Assembly: GCF_001702265.1 (NCBI RefSeq) | Contig: NZ_MAUE01000012.1 | Span: forward strand, 194,172 to 258,171 | Reading direction: 5' to 3' | DNA: 64,000 nt | Origin: Pseudomonas aylmerensis | GTDB lineage: Bacteria > Pseudomonadota > Gammaproteobacteria > Pseudomonadales > Pseudomonadaceae | In this document: one piece after another, positions 47,237 to 58,471 of the stretch | How the letters are laid out: each line of letters opens with the position of its first letter | Position numbering within the stretch: the stretch's first letter is position 1 | The notes under the pieces: model-generated | The model's input: the letters and a program-made list of their open reading frames with translations, nothing else | What the model was told of the DNA's origin: nothing | Database searches by the model: none | Translations under genes and position numbers: made by a program

Positions 47237-48634
47237 ATGAGTACCGCAGCCCGAGTAGCCCCGACATTCCCCGACAGCATCTTTCGCGCCTATGACATCC
47301 GTGGCGTAGTGCCCAAGACCCTGACCGCCGAAACCGCCTACTGGATCGGCCGCGCCATCGGCTCCCAGAGCCTGGCCCAGGGTGAGCCCAATGTTTCGGT
47401 CGGCCGTGACGGTCGCCTGTCCGGCCCGGAGCTGGTGGAGCAACTGATCCAGGGCCTGGCCGACAGCGGCTGCCATGTCAGCGACGTCGGCCTGGTGCCC
47501 ACGCCTGCGCTGTACTACGCCGCCAACGTGCTGGCCGGCAAGTCCGGCGTGATGCTGACCGGCAGCCATAACCCGTCTGACTACAACGGTTTCAAAATCG
47601 TCATCGCGGGCGACACCCTCGCCAACGAACAGATCCAGGCCCTGCATCAGCGCCTGAAGACCAACGACCTGACCAGCGGCAAAGGCAGCATCACCCGGGT
47701 AGACATCCTCCAGCGCTACTCCGATGAAATCACCCGCGACGTCAAACTCGCGCGCCGCCTGAAAGTCGTGGTGGACTGCGGCAACGGTGCAGCCGGCGTG
47801 ATCGCCCCGCAACTGCTCGAAGCCCTGAACTGCGAAGTGATCCCGCTGTTCTCCGATGTCGACGGCCACTTCCCCAACCACCACCCGGACCCCGGCAAGC
47901 CTGAAAACCTGGTCGACCTGATCGCCAAGGTCAAGGAAACCGGCGCCGACGTCGGCCTGGCCTTCGACGGCGACGGCGACCGCGTGGGCGTGGTGACCGA
48001 AACCGGCGAAATCGTGTTCCCGGACCGCCTGCTGATGCTCTTCGCCCGTGACGTGGTGGCGCGCAATCCCAACGCCGAGATCATTTTCGACGTCAAGTGC
48101 ACCCGCCGTCTCACCCCGCTGATCAAGGAATATGGCGGCCGCCCGCTAATGTGGAAGACCGGTCACTCGTTGATCAAAAAGAAAATGAAGGAAACCGGCG
48201 CCCTGTTGGCCGGCGAAATGAGCGGTCACGTATTCTTCAAGGAACGCTGGTTCGGCTTTGACGACGGCATTTACAGTGCTGCGCGCCTGCTGGAGATCCT
48301 CAGCAAGGAAAAATCCACCGCGCAAGGGCTGTTTGAGACCTTCCCGAACGATATTTCTACGCCAGAGATCAATATCCATGTGACCGAGGAGAGCAAATTC
48401 AGCATCATTGACGCACTGCACGATGCGCAATGGGGTGAAGGCGCCAACCTGACCACCATTGATGGTGTGCGAGTCGATTACGCCAAAGGCTGGGGCCTGG
48501 TGCGCGCATCCAACACCACACCGGTGCTGGTGTTGCGCTTCGAGGCGGATACCGAGGCTGAGTTGCAGCGCATCAAGGACGTGTTCCACGCCCAGTTGAA
48601 ACGTGTTGCCCCTGATCTCCAATTACCGTTCTGA
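47237..48634 (+). CDS. algC: Phosphomannomutase/phosphoglucomutase AlgC
   Basis: 465-residue enzyme interconverting hexose 1- and 6-phosphates for alginate, LPS, Psl/Pel and rhamnolipid precursors. Start MSTAARVAPTFPD at 47237 matches the family. Phosphoserine S110 lies in TGSHNPSDYNG, the magnesium loop is DGDGDRVG (about residue 245), the sugar loop GEMSGHVFF selects hexoses, and the phosphate loop RASNTTPVL is near the C-terminus. Complete. argB follows after 19 bp and is probably cotranscribed. Confidence 0.97.
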   Translation: MSTAARVAPTFPDSIFRAYDIRGVVPKTLTAETAYWIGRAIGSQSLAQGEPNVSVGRDGRLSGPELVEQLIQGLADSGCHVSDVGLVPTPALYYAANVLAGKSGVMLTGSHNPSDYNGFKIVIAGDTLANEQIQALHQRLKTNDLTSGKGSITRVDILQRYSDEITRDVKLARRLKVVVDCGNGAAGVIAPQLLEALNCEVIPLFSDVDGHFPNHHPDPGKPENLVDLIAKVKETGADVGLAFDGDGDRVGVVTETGEIVFPDRLLMLFARDVVARNPNAEIIFDVKCTRRLTPLIKEYGGRPLMWKTGHSLIKKKMKETGALLAGEMSGHVFFKERWFGFDDGIYSAARLLEILSKEKSTAQGLFETFPNDISTPEINIHVTEESKFSIIDALHDAQWGEGANLTTIDGVRVDYAKGWGLVRASNTTPVLVLRFEADTEAELQRIKDVFHAQLKRVAPDLQLPF

Positions 48635-48653
48635 TTTTTTACCGGAGCCCTGA

Positions 48654-49559
<906 letters not shown>

Positions 49560-49570
49560 GCCAAAAACAA

Positions 49571-49607
49571 AAAAGCCCCGCTCAATCGAATTGAGCGGGG
49601 CTTTTTT
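49571..49607. terminator. Terminator after argB (bidirectional)
   Basis: 16-bp perfect stem aaaagccccgctcaat / attgagcggggctttt with a cga loop and T-run. Serves argB and possibly readthrough from the pyrE side. Confidence 0.95.
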
Positions 49608-49647
49608 ATGCGTGCGATCGCGATCCAACTGCTAAATGCATCCCCCC

Positions 49648-49737
49648 TGTGGGAGCGGGCTTGCTCGCGAAAGCGGTCTGTCAGTGACACATGCGCTAAC
49701 TGACCCGACGCTTTCGCGAGCAAGCCCGCTCCCACAC
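49648..49737. repeat. REPIN (REP doublet)
   Basis: Two near-perfect inverted REP arms, tgtgggagcgggcttgctcg... (left) and ...cgagcaagcccgctcccaca (right), with a 35-bp spacer. It lies between the argB terminator and pyrE. The same arm sequence recurs at 57987-58074. No RAYT transposase in the window. Confidence 0.9.
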
Positions 49738-49761
49738 AAGCCGGCCCCTACAGGTCCGGTA

Positions 49762-50406
49762 TCAGACGCCGTATTGCTCGCGGTACGCACGTACAGCCGG
49801 CAGGTGTTGCTTGAGCTGTGGATCATCTTCCAGGAACTGCAGCACCTGGTTCAGCGACACGATGCTTACCACGGGAATGCCGAAATCACGTTCCACTTCC
49901 TGGATTGCCGACAACTCACCGTTGCCGCGTTCCTGGCGGTTCAGCGCGATCAACACACCCGCGGCCCTGGCGCCGTCCTGGGAAGCGATGATCTGCATCA
50001 CTTCACGGATCGCGGTACCGGCGGTGATCACGTCGTCGATGATCAGCACGTCGCCTTTGAGCGCAGCCCCGACCAGGCTGCCGCCTTCGCCATGAGCCTT
50101 GGCTTCTTTGCGATTGAAGCACCACGGCAGATCCAGCTCATGATGTTCAGCCAACGCCACGGCGGTCGCGGCCGCCAGGGGAATGCCCTTATAGGCCGGG
50201 CCAAACAGCACGTCGAAGGAAATGCCGCTGTCAACGATGGCTGCCGCGTAGAAACGACCCAGCTGAGCCAGGGCCGAACCCGAGTTGAACAAGCCCGCAT
50301 TGAAGAAGTATGGGCTGGTGCGCCCGGACTTCAGGGTAAACTCACCGAAGCGCAAAACCCCGCGATCGATGGCAAAACGAATGAAATCGCGTTGATACGC
50401 CTGCAT
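49762..50406 (-). CDS. pyrE: Orotate phosphoribosyltransferase
   Basis: 214-residue pyrimidine enzyme making OMP from orotate and PRPP. Start [23 protein letters not shown] at 50406, GAGG 10 bases upstream. Orotate region [22 protein letters not shown] loop [14 protein letters not shown]. Divergent from crc with only 82 bp between starts, a pairing known in P. aeruginosa and P. putida. Confidence 0.97.
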   Translation of the reverse strand: MQAYQRDFIRFAIDRGVLRFGEFTLKSGRTSPYFFNAGLFNSGSALAQLGRFYAAAIVDSGISFDVLFGPAYKGIPLAAATAVALAEHHELDLPWCFNRKEAKAHGEGGSLVGAALKGDVLIIDDVITAGTAIREVMQIIASQDGARAAGVLIALNRQERGNGELSAIQEVERDFGIPVVSIVSLNQVLQFLEDDPQLKQHLPAVRAYREQYGV

Positions 50407-50488
50407 GAAAAAAGCCTCAGATACCACGGATTTAGCTAATTAGGTAGACGGCGTGTATCATACACGCACGCGATTTTTGGGGCCATTT

Positions 50489-51268
50489 ATGCGGATCATC
50501 AGTGTGAACGTTAATGGTATTCAGGCTGCAGTCGAGCGTGGTTTGCTCAGTTGGCTGCAAGCCCAGAATGCCGACGTCATCTGCCTGCAGGATACCCGCG
50601 CCTCCGCCTTTGAACTGGACGACCCAGCCTTCCAACTGGATGGCTACTTCCTTTATGCCTGCGATGCCGAAGTGCCCACCCAAGGTGGCGTGGCTTTGTA
50701 TTCGCGGTTGCAACCCAAGGCGGTCATCAGCGGCCTCGGCTTCGAGACAGCCGACCGCTACGGGCGCTACCTGCAAGCCGATTTCGACAAGGTCAGCATC
50801 GCGACCTTGCTGCTTCCTTCGGGGCAGAACGGCGATGAAGACTTGAACCAGAAGTTCAAGCTAATGGACGATTTCGCCCGTTACCTGGATAAACAGCGAC
50901 GCAAACGTCGCGAGTACATTTATTGTGGCTCGCTGTACGTGGCGCAACAGAAGCTGGATATCAAGAACTGGCGCGACAGCCAGCAATCCCCGGGCTTCCT
51001 GGCGCCGGAACGGGCCTGGATGGACGAGATTGTCGGCAACATGGGCTATGTGGATGCCCTGCGCGAAGTCAGTCGCGAAGGCGACCAGTACAGCTGGTGG
51101 CCGGACAACGAACAGGCGGAGATGCTCAACCTCGGTTGGCGTTTCGACTACCAGTTGCTGACTCCGGGCCTGCGTCGGTTCGTGCGCAGTGCACGCTTGC
51201 CGCGCCAGCCGCGCTTCTCGCAGCACGCGCCACTGATTGTGGACTACGACTGGACACTGACCATCTGA
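50489..51268 (+). CDS. crc: Catabolite repression control protein Crc
   Basis: 259-residue protein with exonuclease III/EEP fold but no nuclease function; with Hfq it stabilises translational repression at A-rich sites. The N-terminus MRIISVNVNGIQAAVERGLLSWLQAQNADVICLQD has aspartate where ExoIII has LQE glutamate, consistent with loss of catalysis. Length 259 equals P. aeruginosa and P. putida Crc. ATG at 50489; the upstream in-frame start 50453 is rejected. A bidirectional terminator follows. Confidence 0.97.
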   Translation: MRIISVNVNGIQAAVERGLLSWLQAQNADVICLQDTRASAFELDDPAFQLDGYFLYACDAEVPTQGGVALYSRLQPKAVISGLGFETADRYGRYLQADFDKVSIATLLLPSGQNGDEDLNQKFKLMDDFARYLDKQRRKRREYIYCGSLYVAQQKLDIKNWRDSQQSPGFLAPERAWMDEIVGNMGYVDALREVSREGDQYSWWPDNEQAEMLNLGWRFDYQLLTPGLRRFVRSARLPRQPRFSQHAPLIVDYDWTLTI

Positions 51269-51285
51269 GGTCTTTTCCCAGGCAC

Positions 51286-51315
51286 AAAAAAACCGACATC
51301 ACTGTCGGTTTTTTT
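51286..51315. terminator. Bidirectional terminator crc / DUF4870
   Basis: aaaaaaccgaca / tgtcggttttttt perfect stem with tcac loop. Ends both crc and the rph-DUF4870 transcripts. Confidence 0.92.
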
Positions 51316-51326
51316 GTGGGCGCTCA

Positions 51327-51695
51327 TTATTTGATCACACGCCAGGTCAAGGGGTAGCGATAGACGATCCCCTTGTTGGCCTTGATGCTGCCAATGATGG
51401 TCAGCACCACGGTGGCGATCGCCAGGGCAAGCATCAGGAAAAACCCGACCACCGCGAAGGCCAGCACGATGCAGGCTATCCAGGCGATGGCCACGGTGAT
51501 CTGGAAGTTCAAGGCTTCCTTGCCCTGGTCATCAATGAACGGGTCCACTTCCTTCTTCATCTGCCACAGGATCAGCGGCCCGACGACGCTGCCGAAGGGG
51601 AACACAAACCCGAGAAACGCCGCGAGATGGCACAGCATTGCCGCCTGGCGCACTTCGTAGGAAGGCGTGGGCACCAGCATCTGGTTGTCATTCAT
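51327..51695 (-). CDS. DUF4870 small membrane protein
   Basis: 122 residues with three or four hydrophobic segments and the family sequence LCHLAAFLGFVFPFGSVVGPLILWQMKKEVDPFIDDQGKEALNFQ. The acidic/asparagine-rich turn and conserved proline/glycine segments define DUF4870. Function unknown. It starts 22 bases after the rph stop and is probably its operon partner. GGAG sits before the ATG. Confidence 0.88.
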   Translation of the reverse strand: MNDNQMLVPTPSYEVRQAAMLCHLAAFLGFVFPFGSVVGPLILWQMKKEVDPFIDDQGKEALNFQITVAIAWIACIVLAFAVVGFFLMLALAIATVVLTIIGSIKANKGIVYRYPLTWRVIK

Positions 51696-51717
51696 GGCGC
51701 TTCTCCTTGAGGCGGGT

Positions 51718-52440
51718 TCAGTCAGCCAAGGCGGCGTTCTGCAGTTCGAAGATCTCGGTCATGCCTTTCTGGGCGAGGGCAAGCATGGCGTTCAGGTCGG
51801 CCGGCTGGAATGGCGCACCTTCGGCGGTGCCCTGCACTTCGATGAAACCACCGGTGCTGGTCATGACCACGTTCAGGTCGGTCTCGGCGGCCGAGTCTTC
51901 CAGGTAGTCCAGGTCCAGCACTGGCTCGCCCTGGTACATGCCCACCGAGACAGCGGCAATCATCTGCTTGAGCGGGTCGCCGGCTTTCAGGCCGCCGCGC
52001 TTCTTGATCACTTTCAGCGCATCGACCAGGGCCACCATGGCACCGGTGATGGACGCGGTACGGGTTCCGCCGTCGGCCTGGATCACGTCGCAATCGACGT
52101 ACAGGGTCACGTCGCCCAGCTTGGACATGTCCAGGGCGGCGCGCAGCGAACGACCGATCAGGCGCTGGATTTCCAGGGTACGCCCGCCTTGCTTGCCACG
52201 GCTGGCTTCACGCTGGTTACGCTCGCCGGTGGCGCGCGGCAGCATGCCGTATTCGGCAGTCAACCAGCCCTGGCCCTGGCCCTTGAGGAAACGTGGTACG
52301 CCATTTTCGACGCTGACGGTGCAGATCACCTTGGTATCGCCAAACTCGACCAGTACGGATCCCTCGGCGTGTTTGGTGTAGTTGCGGGTGATGCGGATCG
52401 AGCGGAGCTGATCGGCAGCGCGACCACTTGGACGTTTCAT
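51718..52440 (-). CDS. rph: Ribonuclease PH
   Basis: 240-residue phosphorolytic 3'-5' exoribonuclease trimming tRNA 3' ends, hexameric. Start [21 protein letters not shown] at 52440. Family core [48 protein letters not shown], and phosphate-binding residues in RQ/SRG segments are present. The C-terminus is full length, unlike the E. coli K-12 frameshifted allele. Divergent from the YicC gene. Confidence 0.97.
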   Translation of the reverse strand: MKRPSGRAADQLRSIRITRNYTKHAEGSVLVEFGDTKVICTVSVENGVPRFLKGQGQGWLTAEYGMLPRATGERNQREASRGKQGGRTLEIQRLIGRSLRAALDMSKLGDVTLYVDCDVIQADGGTRTASITGAMVALVDALKVIKKRGGLKAGDPLKQMIAAVSVGMYQGEPVLDLDYLEDSAAETDLNVVMTSTGGFIEVQGTAEGAPFQPADLNAMLALAQKGMTEIFELQNAALAD

Positions 52441-52667
52441 AGGGGATACCTGTACTGAGGACGAAAAACTGCCGAGCATTATAGAGCCGCGAGCCGATTC
52501 GGGGCACTTCTTAAAATTCGGTTACGAATGCGCGGTTTGTCATGCTTTGTTAACGCCAGCGTTTGGGGCCTCCCACGCCGTTGCGCTACACTCCTGCGCC
52601 TTCGCAGCCGGTCGGCTGCAACCCATCCACCAGCCCGTTATGCGGGACTGCATCGCGAGGTACCTCC

Positions 52668-54162
<1,495 letters not shown>

Positions 54163-54174
54163 TTGGCTCTTCCC

Positions 54175-54217
54175 AAAACCGCTGCAAGGGCTTTACATTG
54201 GCACTTGTAGCGGTTTT
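54175..54217. repeat. Stem-loop gmk-rpoZ, first hairpin
   Basis: 14-bp arms aaaaccgctgcaag (54175-54188) and cttgtagcggtttt (54204-54217), one G-U in RNA, 15-base loop. It has no T-run after it, so it need not be a terminator. Confidence 0.75.
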
Positions 54218-54230
54218 GCGAGGACGCGGG

Positions 54231-54266
54231 AAAAATCAGCGCTTCCCTAAACGCTGGTGATTTTTT
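54231..54266 (+). terminator. Candidate gmk terminator
   Basis: aaaaatca-gcg and cgctggtgatttttt form an imperfect stem followed by six T. It is the second of two consecutive hairpins before rpoZ, so rpoZ-spoT likely has its own promoter just downstream (54267-54320). Confidence 0.6.
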
Positions 54267-54329
54267 AAACTGTTTAGTCCGCTCGCCCAACCGGGCAGCG
54301 CGCATCTTGCATTCGCTCCGAGGAATACC

Positions 54330-54593
54330 ATGGCCCGCGTAACCGTTGAAGACTGCCTAGAACACGTGGATAACCGCTTTGAGCTGGTCATGCTCTCTAC
54401 CAAGCGTGCCCGTCAACTGGCCACTGGCGGCAAAGAGCCCCTGGTCCAGTGGGAAAACGACAAGCCTACCGTTGTAGCGCTGCGTGAAATCGCTGAAGGC
54501 CTGATGAGCTACGAGTTCATCGCCAACGCCGAAATCGTTGAAGACGAACCGCTGTTTGCAGCGTTCGAGGACGAGTCCAACGAGGCCGTCTAA
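54330..54593 (+). CDS. rpoZ: RNA polymerase omega subunit
   Basis: 87 residues: [30 protein letters not shown], then [11 protein letters not shown]. Omega chaperones beta-prime and forms ppGpp binding site 1 with it; its gene lies ahead of spoT, as in E. coli. GAGGAATACC precedes the ATG. 60 bp to spoT. Confidence 0.97.
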   Translation: MARVTVEDCLEHVDNRFELVMLSTKRARQLATGGKEPLVQWENDKPTVVALREIAEGLMSYEFIANAEIVEDEPLFAAFEDESNEAV

Positions 54594-54653
54594 GCCTATG
54601 CCTGGTCGACGTAGCACGGCGCAGGGTCACAGCCAACGGCAGGAGTCATTCCT

Positions 54654-56759
54654 ATGCCGAGCATAGACGCCCTCGCCGATCGCTTATCGACCTACCTCGG
54701 CCCAGACCAGGTCAACCTGGTCCGCCGAGCGTATTTCTACGCCGAACAAGCCCACGACGGCCAACGCCGCCGCAGCGGCGAGGCGTATGTCACCCATCCC
54801 CTTGCGGTGGCAAATATTCTTGCCGACATGCACATGGACCATCAGAGCCTGATGGCCGCGATGCTGCATGACGTGATCGAAGACACCGGCATTGCCAAGG
54901 AAGCGCTCAGCGCGCAATTTGGCGAAACCGTGGCCGAACTGGTCGACGGGGTCAGCAAACTGACCCAGATGAACTTCGAGACCAAGGCCGAAGCCCAGGC
55001 GGAAAACTTCCAGAAGATGGCCATGGCCATGGCCCGGGACATCCGGGTGATCCTGGTCAAGCTGGCCGACCGGCTACACAACATGCGCACGCTGGAAGTG
55101 CTGTCCGGCGAAAAACGCCGGCGCATCGCCAAGGAAACCCTGGAAATCTACGCGCCCATCGCCAACCGGCTGGGCATGCACGCCATTCGTATCGAGTTCG
55201 AAGACCTCGGCTTCAAGGCCATGCACCCGATGCGCTCGGCGCGCATCTACCAGGCGGTCAAGCGCGCCCGGGGCAACCGCAAGGAAATCGTCAACAAGAT
55301 CGAAGAGTCGCTGAGCCATTGCCTGGCGATCGACGAGATCGAGGGCGAAGTCAGCGGCCGGCAGAAACACATCTATGGCATCTACAAGAAGATGCGTGGC
55401 AAGCGCCGGGCCTTCAACGAGATCATGGATGTGTACGCGTTCCGGATCATCGTCGACAAGGTCGACACCTGCTACCGCGTGCTCGGCGCTGTACATAATT
55501 TGTACAAACCCCTGCCGGGACGCTTCAAGGACTACATCGCGATTCCCAAGGCCAACGGCTACCAGTCGCTGCATACCACGCTGTTCGGTATGCACGGGGT
55601 GCCGATCGAGATCCAGATCCGCACCCGCGAAATGGAAGAGATGGCCAACAACGGTATTGCCGCCCATTGGCTGTACAAGTCCACCGGCGACGAGCAGCCA
55701 AAAGGCACGCATGCCCGCGCCCGCCAGTGGGTCAAGGGTGTGCTGGAGATGCAGCAACGTGCTGGCAACTCCCTGGAATTCATCGAAAGCGTGAAGATCG
55801 ACCTGTTCCCGGACGAGGTCTACGTGTTCACGCCAAAAGGCCGGATCATGGAGCTGCCCAAAGGCTCCACGGCTGTCGACTTTGCCTACGCGGTGCATAC
55901 CGACGTGGGCAACAGCTGCATTGCCTGTCGGATCAATCGTCGTCTCGCGCCGCTGTCCGAACCGCTGCAAAGCGGCTCAACGGTCGAGATCGTCAGCGCT
56001 CCAGGCGCTCGCCCGAACCCGGCCTGGCTCAACTTCGTGGTCACCGGCAAGGCGCGTACGCATATTCGCCACGCCCTGAAACTGCAACGCCGTTCCGAAT
56101 CCATCAGCCTCGGCGAACGCCTGCTGAACAAAGTGCTCAACGGTTTCGACAGCGCCCTGGACAAGATTCCTGCAGAACGCGTGCAAGCGATGCTGCATGA
56201 GTATCGCCAGGAAACCATCGAAGACCTGCTGGAAGATATCGGCCTGGGTAACCGCATGGCCTACGTGGTCGCCCGCCGCCTGCTCGGCGAAGGCGAACAG
56301 CTACCGAGCCCGGAAGGCCCACTGGCAATTCGTGGTACCGAGGGCCTGGTGCTCAGCTACGCCAAGTGCTGTACGCCGATCCCGGGCGACCCGATTGTCG
56401 GCCACCTGTCGGCGGGCAAAGGCATGGTGGTGCACCTGGACAACTGCCGCAATATCAGCGAAATCCGCCACAACCCGGAAAAATGCATCCAGCTCTCTTG
56501 GGCCAAGGATGTCACCGGCGAATTCAATGTCGAGCTGCGGGTAGAGCTGGAGCACCAGCGTGGCCTGATCGCCCTGCTGGCCAGCAGCGTCAACGCGGCC
56601 GACGGCAATATCGAGAAAATCAGCATGGACGAGCGTGATGGTCGCATCAGCGTGGTCCAACTGGTGGTCAGCGTGCACGACCGCGTGCACCTGGCCCGCG
56701 TGATCAAGAAACTGCGCGCCTTGACCGGTGTGATCCGCATCACCCGTATGCGTGCATAA
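54654..56759 (+). CDS. spoT: Bifunctional (p)ppGpp synthetase/hydrolase SpoT
   Basis: 701 residues. HD hydrolase domain (about 30-190) with H72-D73 in LHDVIEDTG and the YVTHPLAVA histidine; synthetase domain with RFKDYIAIPKANGYQSLHTTL; TGS domain with FTPKGRIMELPKGSTAVDFAYAVHTDVGN; C-terminal zinc-finger/ACT region GLVLSYAKCCTPIPGDPIVG and the final ACT with RGLIALLASSVNAADGN. All hydrolase residues are present, so this is SpoT rather than RelA. Order rpoZ-spoT-ridA is the enteric arrangement. Confidence 0.97.
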   Translation: MPSIDALADRLSTYLGPDQVNLVRRAYFYAEQAHDGQRRRSGEAYVTHPLAVANILADMHMDHQSLMAAMLHDVIEDTGIAKEALSAQFGETVAELVDGVSKLTQMNFETKAEAQAENFQKMAMAMARDIRVILVKLADRLHNMRTLEVLSGEKRRRIAKETLEIYAPIANRLGMHAIRIEFEDLGFKAMHPMRSARIYQAVKRARGNRKEIVNKIEESLSHCLAIDEIEGEVSGRQKHIYGIYKKMRGKRRAFNEIMDVYAFRIIVDKVDTCYRVLGAVHNLYKPLPGRFKDYIAIPKANGYQSLHTTLFGMHGVPIEIQIRTREMEEMANNGIAAHWLYKSTGDEQPKGTHARARQWVKGVLEMQQRAGNSLEFIESVKIDLFPDEVYVFTPKGRIMELPKGSTAVDFAYAVHTDVGNSCIACRINRRLAPLSEPLQSGSTVEIVSAPGARPNPAWLNFVVTGKARTHIRHALKLQRRSESISLGERLLNKVLNGFDSALDKIPAERVQAMLHEYRQETIEDLLEDIGLGNRMAYVVARRLLGEGEQLPSPEGPLAIRGTEGLVLSYAKCCTPIPGDPIVGHLSAGKGMVVHLDNCRNISEIRHNPEKCIQLSWAKDVTGEFNVELRVELEHQRGLIALLASSVNAADGNIEKISMDERDGRISVVQLVVSVHDRVHLARVIKKLRALTGVIRITRMRA

Positions 56760-56783
56760 CCCACCTCTTACAAGGAGTCACTC

Positions 56784-57164
56784 ATGACCAAGACCGTTAT
56801 CACCAGCGACAAGGCCCCGGCCGCCATCGGCACCTACTCCCAGGCCATCAAGGCGGGCAACACCGTCTACATGTCCGGCCAGATCCCGCTGGACCCAAAG
56901 ACCATGGAACTGGTTGAAGGCTTCGAAGCACAGACTGTACAGGTCTTCGAAAACCTCAAGTCGGTGGCCGAAGCGGCTGGCGGTTCGTTCAAGGACATCG
57001 TCAAGCTGAACATCTTCCTCACCGACCTGAGCCACTTCGCCAAGGTCAACGAGATCATGGGCAAGTACTTCGAACAGCCATACCCAGCCCGCGCCGCCAT
57101 TGGCGTTGCCGCCCTGCCAAAGGGTGCGCAGGTTGAGATGGACGCGATCCTGGTCATCGAGTAA
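56784..57164 (+). CDS. ridA: Enamine/imine deaminase RidA
   Basis: 126-residue RidA archetype: [38 protein letters not shown] and catalytic-site arginine in [22 protein letters not shown]. It clears 2-aminoacrylate formed by PLP dehydratases, protecting IlvE and other PLP enzymes. AAGGAGT lies before the ATG. It follows spoT by 24 bp, a common Pseudomonas arrangement. A second Rid protein is encoded in the dad operon. Confidence 0.95.
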   Translation: MTKTVITSDKAPAAIGTYSQAIKAGNTVYMSGQIPLDPKTMELVEGFEAQTVQVFENLKSVAEAAGGSFKDIVKLNIFLTDLSHFAKVNEIMGKYFEQPYPARAAIGVAALPKGAQVEMDAILVIE

Positions 57165-57216
57165 AACACCCGGCGCAGCTTCCCCAGCTGCGCCGACTTC
57201 GTTTCAGAAGGATTTC

Positions 57217-57963
57217 ATGATGCGCAAAGCGCTTGTAGCCCTATCAACGCTGGCCCTGTTGCTCGGCGGCTGCGCCAGCAACCCTGCCGATGTGGATGTG
57301 AGTGGTACCTGGATCAACCAGGCCGCCATCGACGCGGCGTCCAAGGGCGGCCCTTTGCGTGAAGCGCTGCAAAGCTACGGCCCGAACCTTGAGTGGGAAA
57401 TCAACACCAAGGCTTCGCAGGCGCGCTACTACAACGGTTTCGAAGTCGCCGAAGGCAAGTTGCTCGGCGAAAAATCCGGTGCCTGGAGCGTGGACTTCTA
57501 CGGCAGCTCCGCGACCGAACTCAAGCGCAAGGGCAAGCAATTGCTGCAGGTGGCCAACGATAACGAGCCCGAGCAACTGTTCGCCCGCGCCAAAGACCCT
57601 GCCCCGGAGGGGGCGCCCCTGGGCGCCAACTTCGAGCGGGCACTGTACGCGGCCTACATGGGCGGCGACTGGAAGATCACGGACGGCTTCGGCAACGGCG
57701 CCATCGTGCAGTTCCAGGCCAACGGCAAGGTCGCGGGCCTGCCCAATGTGGATCAGTATTCACTGTGCCTGGCGGGCGATTGCGCCTCCATGAGCGGCGG
57801 CTACGACAGTATCTGGCTGCAGCTCAACGGCCAGGGCAACCCGTGGATCTTCGTGCGCAAGGGCAAGCAGCTGGAAATCTTCCAGGCCATCAACACCGCC
57901 CAGACAGACGAAGTGCCCTCGTTCACCCCAGGCCCTCGCCAGTGGTTGCTGGAAAAGCAATAA
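57217..57963 (+). CDS. Putative outer-membrane lipoprotein, unknown function
   Basis: 248 residues, start MMRKALVALSTLALLLGGC at 57217 (AGAAGGA upstream); the frame from 57100 belongs to ridA's other frame. Lipobox LLGGC predicts lipidation at C19; the following ASNPADVDVSG avoids a +2 aspartate, so outer-membrane sorting is expected. The mature part has SGTWINQAAIDAASKGG, a beta-rich middle with GKLLGEKSGAWSVDFYG and a C-terminal GNPWIFVRKGKQLEIFQ. No known domain recalled. Conserved in pseudomonads at this place. Confidence 0.85.
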   Translation: MMRKALVALSTLALLLGGCASNPADVDVSGTWINQAAIDAASKGGPLREALQSYGPNLEWEINTKASQARYYNGFEVAEGKLLGEKSGAWSVDFYGSSATELKRKGKQLLQVANDNEPEQLFARAKDPAPEGAPLGANFERALYAAYMGGDWKITDGFGNGAIVQFQANGKVAGLPNVDQYSLCLAGDCASMSGGYDSIWLQLNGQGNPWIFVRKGKQLEIFQAINTAQTDEVPSFTPGPRQWLLEKQ

Positions 57964-57986
57964 GCGGCCGAGCGCTGAACTGAATC

Positions 57987-58074
57987 TAGGAGCGGGCTTG
58001 CTCGCGAAAGCGGTGCATCAGAAACATATTCAGTGACTGACACTGCGCATTCGCGAGCAAGCCCGCTCCCACAT
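57987..58074. repeat. REPIN (REP doublet)
   Basis: taggagcgggcttgctcgcgaaagcg and cgcattcgcgagcaagcccgctccca inverted arms with a ~33-bp spacer. Same REP class as 49648-49737. It starts 24 bases after the lipoprotein stop. Confidence 0.88.
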
Positions 58075-58086
58075 TTTTACCGCATT

Positions 58087-58471
58087 TCAATCCTCGAGGA
58101 GCGCCGCGTGGCCTTCTCGATAGTTGGAAACTCTGGCTTCCAGCCCAGCGCATTGGCTGGGGCGCTGCGGCCTCCAATGTGTGGCTTGCCTGCGATAGCG
58201 GTTTACCAGTCACCCTATTTGCTGAATGCGCCACCGTCATCGCAGGCAAGCCAGCTCCCACATTCTCTGGCCGTGTTTCAGCCTTTGAGAATCGACGCGT
58301 AGCCTTCTCGATAGGTTGGGTAGGTCGGCTTCCAGCCCAGCGCATTGGCTGGAGCACCGAAGCCCCAATGTGGGAGCTGGCTTGCCTGCGATAGCGGCTT
58401 ACCAGTCACCTATTTGCTGGATGTGCCACCGTCATCGCAGGCAAGCCAGCTCCCACATTCTCTGGCCGTGC
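58087..58471. repeat. Tandem array: two extra copies of the YeeZ-gene 3' end joined to REP pairs
   Basis: Period 191-194 bp. Unit 1 (58087-58277) and unit 2 (58278-58471) each hold ~75 bp related to the last bases of the adjoining minus-strand gene, then a REP pair with tgcctgcgatagcgg and catcgcaggcaagccagctccc. The third copy is the gene's own end at 58472. Unit 2 reads, on the minus strand, NALGWKPTYPTYREGYASILKG-stop, identical to the gene's last residues. Unit 1 is diverged and would read ...EFPTYREGHAALLED-stop if one base were restored. See findings. Confidence 0.9.

Noticed and set aside
47040..47240. 66-codon frame between dut and algC
   Set aside because: No ribosome site that stands out, no known domain, and it lies in the algC promoter region; could only be revived by ribosome profiling.
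56137..56328. Short frames inside spoT on the minus strand
   Set aside because: Shadows of spoT with no start signal or conservation expectation.
58087..58471. CRISPR-like array
   Set aside because: Only two to three long units of ~190 bp with coding-derived sequence and REP pairs, no short direct repeats with spacers and no cas genes.
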